DNA of 36,873 bases, from NCBI GenBank assembly GCA_021787735.1, contig JAJYLL010000044.1:1-36873 (forward strand), given 5' to 3'. Position numbers and translations under genes: made by a program. Position 1 is the first letter of the stretch; the number at the start of each line of letters is the position of its first letter. Below are positions 32,690 to 36,873 of this stretch, piece after piece. Source of the DNA: Acidobacteriota bacterium. Lineage in GTDB: Bacteria > Acidobacteriota > Terriglobia > UBA7540. The notes under the pieces are model-generated. The model was not told the DNA's origin and searched no databases. It saw nothing but the letters and a program-made list of their open reading frames with translations.

Positions 32690-35308
32690 TTAGTTCCCGA
32701 CTCTTTCGCCTTCACTGAAGCACCACACCGTCAATTCAAAGTTGACCTTCTCCGTCGTTTGGGTTCCTTGTAACTGGATCCTGATTCTGGATTCGCCGTC
32801 GGGCAGCACAGCGGTGCGATCCGTGTTCAGTTTGGCCGTCGCCTTCCTGAACTTGTCGGCCAACCAGGCACGCCCGGCTTTGCAGATGATGAACTGCTCC
32901 TTGTCGATCTTCTCACCGGATTCGATCCGGCTTCCATCCGGCAATATCATCACGATTCCCCGCGCCGGAGCAGCAACTCGTAAGGCGAACTGCAATGCCT
33001 GAGAACCATAGGGATTGGCGATGGCCATTTCCGTCGCATCCTGACCAACCTGGCCTGAGAGCCTGAGTTCCCTGATCGGATACAAGGTGAACGTTTTCTC
33101 ACCGGTTGGTTCCAGGTGGAATTTATAATCCAGGTCTTTCAGTTGCTTCTTCTGCGCAGACGTGAAGACATTTACGGCGCGGGCGCGTTCCCACGCACGG
33201 AACGCCTCGAAGATGGCATCCTTCTCACCGCTGGGCTCTACCACCTTTTCGCTCAGACCCAGCATGTAGGTCGCATCCCAGCCAATGGATTTGGCCTCCA
33301 GGTTCTCAGCGTCATACACCGACCAGTCGCTCCTCCAGTCCTGAATGCCGAAGGACGCGGGGAAATAGCTATTTCCAAAGCCATTACGGATGTCTTTGCC
33401 TTCAATCCCCCAGCGGTTGTTAACAGGATCGAACATGCGGTTGTCGCCGCCGACATTGCACACACTCATGTACATCCAGCCGCCCGCGAAAACGCAGGAG
33501 CCCATGACGCGCAAGCTTTTGCCCCCGGTCAGCCTGGCATAGGTGTCGAACAGCCGCCGGTAAAAAGTCCGAACTCCGTAGTAACCCTGGCACTGATACA
33601 CCGTGCTTTCCAGCCCGTCGAAGTCAACGTATTCCATGCCGTTCTTATGCAGGACATTGGCATACCAGTCGGCATACTTCAGCATCAGTTGCATATCCGG
33701 CACGAAGCCGTTGTAACAGTTCTGCTGAAGCTTCACGATTTGATCGCCCGCCCGGTGCGCCGCGGCCTCCGAAGCATGTCCGCGCTTCACGTCTTTCAGG
33801 GTGAATGGGGCGGTGGCACTGATACCACCGTATCGCAGCATCTCTCCTCCGATGCGGAGGTAGTTCGAATCGTCTCCCTCCGGCCAAGTTCCCTTTTCGG
33901 CCAGAAACGACGGGGCGGTTACCACGACCTCTGTATCACTGGCGGAGAGGTCTTTGGCCAGTTTCGTCCGCAAAACGGTTTGCAGATGGTCGCTGGGAAT
34001 CGGCGTGACATCGCAGGAAATCTTCTCCTGGAGAAACAGGCAAAGCGTATGCAGGCCGTATTTGATGCCGCGTTTTTGGGCCTGGTCCGTGAACTCCCTG
34101 TAAGTCAGCCGCCGTCCGTCGGAGAACTCCACCCGCGGCCCCGACCAAAGATCGTCGCGATTGGCAAAATACTGGCCCTGTCCTTCGTCCTGGCATCCGC
34201 ATCCATCCATTCCGAGCGCCCCCACATACTCGATGAGCTTATCGTGAGGACCATGCCAAGCGATATCCGGCTTGTATCCGGCCGGATCGCGAACCCACTT
34301 CCCATCAATCATCGGATGAGGCAGACCCTCCCTCAGGATGATGCTTTCGATGACCGGCAGCCCCAGTTTGTCCGGGCACGCATAGAGCGCCACGGCCGAC
34401 CCGATAAGGTCCGCATTCACCGGGTCGGTCACCTGATGGCGCGGCCGGGAACGCCCAAAACCGGGCAGCAGTGACCAAAGGTAGGTATAACTTCTGCGCC
34501 GGTCCCGCGCATGATAGGCCACGGTGGAACCAAATTCAGGCTCCAGCCTCGCGCCCGTCCCGAACACCATCTGGAAATACTCTTCGGGATGCGAGTAGAA
34601 GGCCACATCGCTGACTCCGTTCCCGCCGACCCGGAAGCGCTCGCCCTCCTTGTATTGCGGCGGTACGGGATATTTCTTCGGGTCGGGCGAATGGATGTAA
34701 TAGGCCATCTCATAACAATCGCCTTCTACCGGTGGGCCGGCAATTGTGTTGTCGTCCAACCCCAGCATCCCGATGGCCCAGTCCTCCTCCCGGACCACCC
34801 CAATGATGTCGCCAATGATCCTGGAAATCGTTGTGCGGAGCGGCCCCCAAACGATGTTGTCAACGGAGCCGCGCGGCGCAAGTGATATCAACTGAAACCG
34901 GAAGTAGTTTTCTTTTTGGGCGATTCGGACGACGGCAGCCGCTCCGGTGGGATACTTCAACTCAATCTCCTGCTTCCCGGCATCGAAGGCAGCGGAGACC
35001 GGGGAGATGAGCCGATCGTAGGGCTGCTGAAACTCGTGCAGGCTCATCAACGGCGAAGGATGGCCGACTGGACAATACTCCTTACCGGACTTGCGAGAAA
35101 CCAATGAGGTGATGAAGCCCTGCTTGTCAATCCGGATGCGGGCATACTTTGTCTGGAAGGTAAGGAGCAAACCGTTGCCGGCGTCAGCGATGCCCTGCCC
35201 CTGCGCCACCAGCAGTGCCACCGTGCCTGACGCCGCAATCTTGATGAATTTGCGACGGTCCACACCTTCGGAGCCACCATGGTTAGAATCTCTTCCATGC
35301 TCCCTCAT
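32690..35308 (-). CDS. Unrecognised Tat-exported protein, possible glycoside hydrolase with inserted small domain
   Basis: I do not recognise a named family in this 872-residue protein. A twin-arginine signal is present (DRRKFIKIAASGTVALL, Arg18-Arg19). An N-terminal beta-sandwich-like part (about 45-310) precedes a barrel-like region with GIKYGLHTLCLFL (about 414) and GMEYVDFDGLESTVYQ (acidic pair typical of clan-D type hydrolases). Between these, about 446-527, sits a foreign-looking module: TKLAKDLSASDTEVVV, then YLRIGGEMLRYGG, then DVKRGHASEAAAHRAGD. This resembles small beta-domains of phage fibre and neck proteins. A C-terminal beta domain ends the chain. The context of fucosidase, RhaT and beta-helix protein suggests a glycan-degrading role. 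The ATG at 35308 has GAGGAG upstream. Confidence 0.6.
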   Translation of the reverse strand: MREHGRDSNHGGSEGVDRRKFIKIAASGTVALLVAQGQGIADAGNGLLLTFQTKYARIRIDKQGFITSLVSRKSGKEYCPVGHPSPLMSLHEFQQPYDRLISPVSAAFDAGKQEIELKYPTGAAAVVRIAQKENYFRFQLISLAPRGSVDNIVWGPLRTTISRIIGDIIGVVREEDWAIGMLGLDDNTIAGPPVEGDCYEMAYYIHSPDPKKYPVPPQYKEGERFRVGGNGVSDVAFYSHPEEYFQMVFGTGARLEPEFGSTVAYHARDRRRSYTYLWSLLPGFGRSRPRHQVTDPVNADLIGSAVALYACPDKLGLPVIESIILREGLPHPMIDGKWVRDPAGYKPDIAWHGPHDKLIEYVGALGMDGCGCQDEGQGQYFANRDDLWSGPRVEFSDGRRLTYREFTDQAQKRGIKYGLHTLCLFLQEKISCDVTPIPSDHLQTVLRTKLAKDLSASDTEVVVTAPSFLAEKGTWPEGDDSNYLRIGGEMLRYGGISATAPFTLKDVKRGHASEAAAHRAGDQIVKLQQNCYNGFVPDMQLMLKYADWYANVLHKNGMEYVDFDGLESTVYQCQGYYGVRTFYRRLFDTYARLTGGKSLRVMGSCVFAGGWMYMSVCNVGGDNRMFDPVNNRWGIEGKDIRNGFGNSYFPASFGIQDWRSDWSVYDAENLEAKSIGWDATYMLGLSEKVVEPSGEKDAIFEAFRAWERARAVNVFTSAQKKQLKDLDYKFHLEPTGEKTFTLYPIRELRLSGQVGQDATEMAIANPYGSQALQFALRVAAPARGIVMILPDGSRIESGEKIDKEQFIICKAGRAWLADKFRKATAKLNTDRTAVLPDGESRIRIQLQGTQTTEKVNFELTVWCFSEGERVGN

Positions 35309-35525
35309 ATTTTTCTCCTCACCTCATTCGGTCCAATTCCCCTGGTAGGGCTTTCGGGTCTGCCGATGTGGCAGCGAGCCCGCGGTCCTGCCGATTTAAG
35401 ACCTGTGGTCCTTCTGCTGGGGTGCGTTCACGGTGCTGCCGCCATGCCAAGGGACCGTCGGGATTTCTATTTTGCACCGATATTCTGTTTGACCGGACGC
35501 GCATAGTGTTCGGAGGAAACCCGAG

Positions 35526-36563
35526 TTAAGGGGAAATGAGCCTCTGAATCAAAAGATTCGAATAAGCAAACATGGCAATAGACAAGGTGAGCGCTGCGAG
35601 GCCGTAACTCAATGTTCGCAAAGATTCGCCCTTCCAGTCGCCATAACAATATTCCACAGTCGCAGAGGCAAGGTTCATGCTGGCCAGCATCACCGGCCAT
35701 CCAATTACCGGTCCGTAAGTTTTCATGTAGGGCATGGCCCAGCCGTAAAACATCAGCCCAGTGATCCACACCACGGCCATGCCCACCGCCATGGTTGTGA
35801 ACCGAAAACCCCGAGACTCTCTGAACTGTTTCAGCGTTCCGTTCTTCCTCCACAGATGAGCGCAGTAGAGGCCGTTGCTTACAAAGCTGGTTCCAAGGTA
35901 GGGCACATAAAAAGCAAACGTCATAAATGCTTCTGAGGCACCGTGAGCCTGCGCCACTTTCATAAACTGTCCACCAAAGGCAATGCCAATGTTCTGCAAC
36001 GGAGTCAGCAACCCCGCGGTAATCGCCAACACAACGCCCGTCAGGGCGATAGCCGTCATCCGCGTCCCGCCCTTGTAGTCGATCTCCATGTAGGCCGATT
36101 CCTGTTTTCGTTTGGAACCCGCCACAGCCAGAATCACAACCCCCAGGGCACCAAGCCCCAGCCCCGCCATCAGAGACATCCCGATCTTCCCGTGCAGCGC
36201 TTCCCGGTGCTGAATCACCAGCGGCACAAATGCGCCGACGGTCAGCGCCATGCCGTTGGAGAGTGAATTCGTCAGGGCGATTCCCACCATACCGATCGCA
36301 CGCCCGATGCAGATGCCCGACATGCCGGCCACCAGGCCCACCGCCAGCATGATCAGATTGAGCCGAAGCCCCACCTGGTCCAGCACCTGAAAAATCGAAG
36401 GAATCGTCAGCCAGGCAATGATCGGCGGGAAAATCAGACAACCGGAAATAACCCAGACAAACCATGTGTTCTCCCATGCAAACTTCGTCATGTATCGCAT
36501 AGGTAGAAAACACACGCCGAGGAAAACTCCGCTCAAGACCGCCAGTAGCATGCCAATGAACAT
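35526..36563 (-). CDS. rhaT: L-rhamnose/H+ symporter RhaT family
   Basis: This 345-residue integral membrane protein has about ten hydrophobic helices and matches RhaT in length. Recognisable stretches include MLLAVLSGVFLGVCFLPMRY, KFAWENTWFVW, GRAIGMVGIALTNSLSNG, GLLTPLQNIGIAFG and YGWAMPYM. It would import L-rhamnose, or a similar deoxysugar such as fucose released by the neighbouring enzymes, with a proton. It starts 17 bp after the beta-helix gene and is followed by a 217-bp gap, so it is probably co-transcribed with the former. No rhamnose catabolic gene is visible here. Confidence 0.92.
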   Translation of the reverse strand: MFIGMLLAVLSGVFLGVCFLPMRYMTKFAWENTWFVWVISGCLIFPPIIAWLTIPSIFQVLDQVGLRLNLIMLAVGLVAGMSGICIGRAIGMVGIALTNSLSNGMALTVGAFVPLVIQHREALHGKIGMSLMAGLGLGALGVVILAVAGSKRKQESAYMEIDYKGGTRMTAIALTGVVLAITAGLLTPLQNIGIAFGGQFMKVAQAHGASEAFMTFAFYVPYLGTSFVSNGLYCAHLWRKNGTLKQFRESRGFRFTTMAVGMAVVWITGLMFYGWAMPYMKTYGPVIGWPVMLASMNLASATVEYCYGDWKGESLRTLSYGLAALTLSIAMFAYSNLLIQRLISP

Positions 36564-36580
36564 GCAATCTCCGGACTCTT

Positions 36581-36873
36581 TTATTGAGGGTCCACATGGC
36601 TGAGATCGATGGGCTTGAAACCAATGCGGAAGGCCGGCGATCCGGGCCTAAGAGAAAAATTACCCCGCGCTGGATCCTCGAACAACGGATCAGCGATCAG
36701 TGAATGCACGTCCTGCCCGCGCGCCTTCCACTCGGCAAAAGACAGCTTCCCAAATTCAATGGGCTGGCCGTCCGTTCGATAGTAGAGGTTATGATCGAAG
36801 TGGAATTCGTTGTTGGCCCATGTCCCATCCAGCAACTTGCCGGAATTCCAATAGACAATGTTGTGCTCGAATG
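36581..36873 (-). CDS. C-terminal part of a right-handed beta-helix-like protein
   Basis: This is the last 96 codons of a protein whose start is beyond the window. The frame is open to the edge and begins FEHNIVYWNSGKLLDGT, then FHFDHNLYYRTDGQPIEF. Repeating HNLYY/DHN turns and a final SLIADPLFEDPARGNFSLRPGSPA are typical of parallel beta-helix repeat proteins (polysaccharide-lyase-like). It lies 17 bp before RhaT and likely belongs to the same glycan-use operon. Catalytic residues lie outside the window. Confidence 0.75.
   Translation of the reverse strand, partial: FEHNIVYWNSGKLLDGTWANNEFHFDHNLYYRTDGQPIEFGKLSFAEWKARGQDVHSLIADPLFEDPARGNFSLRPGSPAFRIGFKPIDLSHVDPQ

Noticed and set aside
33116-34474. 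Long plus-strand open frame (452 codons) opposite the 872-residue gene
   Set aside because: It is antisense to a gene with a Tat signal, Shine-Dalgarno and consistent domain order. Its translation is rich in His, Arg and Pro with no domain, typical of a shadow frame in GC-rich DNA.
35467-36624. Minus-strand 385-codon frame overlapping rhaT
   Set aside because: It lies in another frame over rhaT; the RhaT frame has clear membrane segments and family motifs, while this one is Gly/Arg/Cys-rich without any.
1-36873. CRISPR array, tRNA or rRNA genes
   Set aside because: No regularly spaced repeats and no recognisable RNA gene were seen on reading both strands; a dedicated scan was not possible.

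Overview
The window reads as chromosomal DNA of a Gram-negative bacterium that has an exosortase (XrtA/EpsH-type) PEP-CTERM sorting system. The mix of an exosortase-linked exopolysaccharide (EPS) locus, several sigma-54 activators and Tat-exported glycoside hydrolases would suit an acidobacterium or a similar soil or sediment organism. This placement is inference; no rRNA or taxonomic marker is present.

Region 1 (1-16,764, minus strand) is one long EPS operon. In transcription order it encodes a degenerate sigma-54-activator-like protein, an outer-membrane export protein (Wza-type), a predicted beta-barrel, a Wzz-type chain-length protein, an ExeA-like ATPase, a CpsD-type tyrosine autokinase, a phosphoglycosyltransferase, a family 2 glycosyltransferase, a Wzy/ligase membrane protein, an asparagine-synthase-type amidotransferase, a fused double GT4 glycosyltransferase, a GDP-mannose/UDP-glucose 6-dehydrogenase, and the start of another GT4 glycosyltransferase cut by the window edge. 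A good -24/-12 sigma-54 promoter candidate lies about 75 bp upstream of the first gene.

Region 2 (17,137-25,591) is the protein-sorting and regulatory part: xrtA - epsI - TPR lipoprotein (PrsT-like) on the minus strand behind a second sigma-54 promoter candidate, a stand-alone sigma-54 activator, a divergent PEP-CTERM substrate gene, and a PrsR-like activator whose receiver domain has lost its phospho-acceptor aspartate. The three activator-like proteins share a very similar Fis-type helix-turn-helix but differ in what is broken: one lacks GAFTGA and the Walker B glutamate, one has no receiver domain, and one has a Glu-for-Asp receiver. I suggest a phosphorylation-independent sigma-54 circuit in which the GAFTGA-less member, first in the EPS operon, may act as a feedback antagonist.

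Region 3 (25,592-28,046) is a scar: an intergenic stretch with hairpins, a truncated and frameshifted old-yellow-enzyme/FAD oxidoreductase pseudogene, and an IS200/IS605-type element encoding only TnpA, with a row of hairpins after the transposase gene.

Region 4 (28,047-36,873, minus strand) is a carbohydrate-use cluster: the C-terminal end of a beta-helix-like protein, an L-rhamnose/H+ symporter (RhaT), an unrecognised 872-residue Tat-exported protein with an inserted small domain, a GH29 alpha-L-fucosidase and a GH95-like (alpha/alpha)6 hydrolase. It looks designed for deoxysugar-rich (fucose/rhamnose) glycans. I see no tRNA, rRNA or CRISPR.
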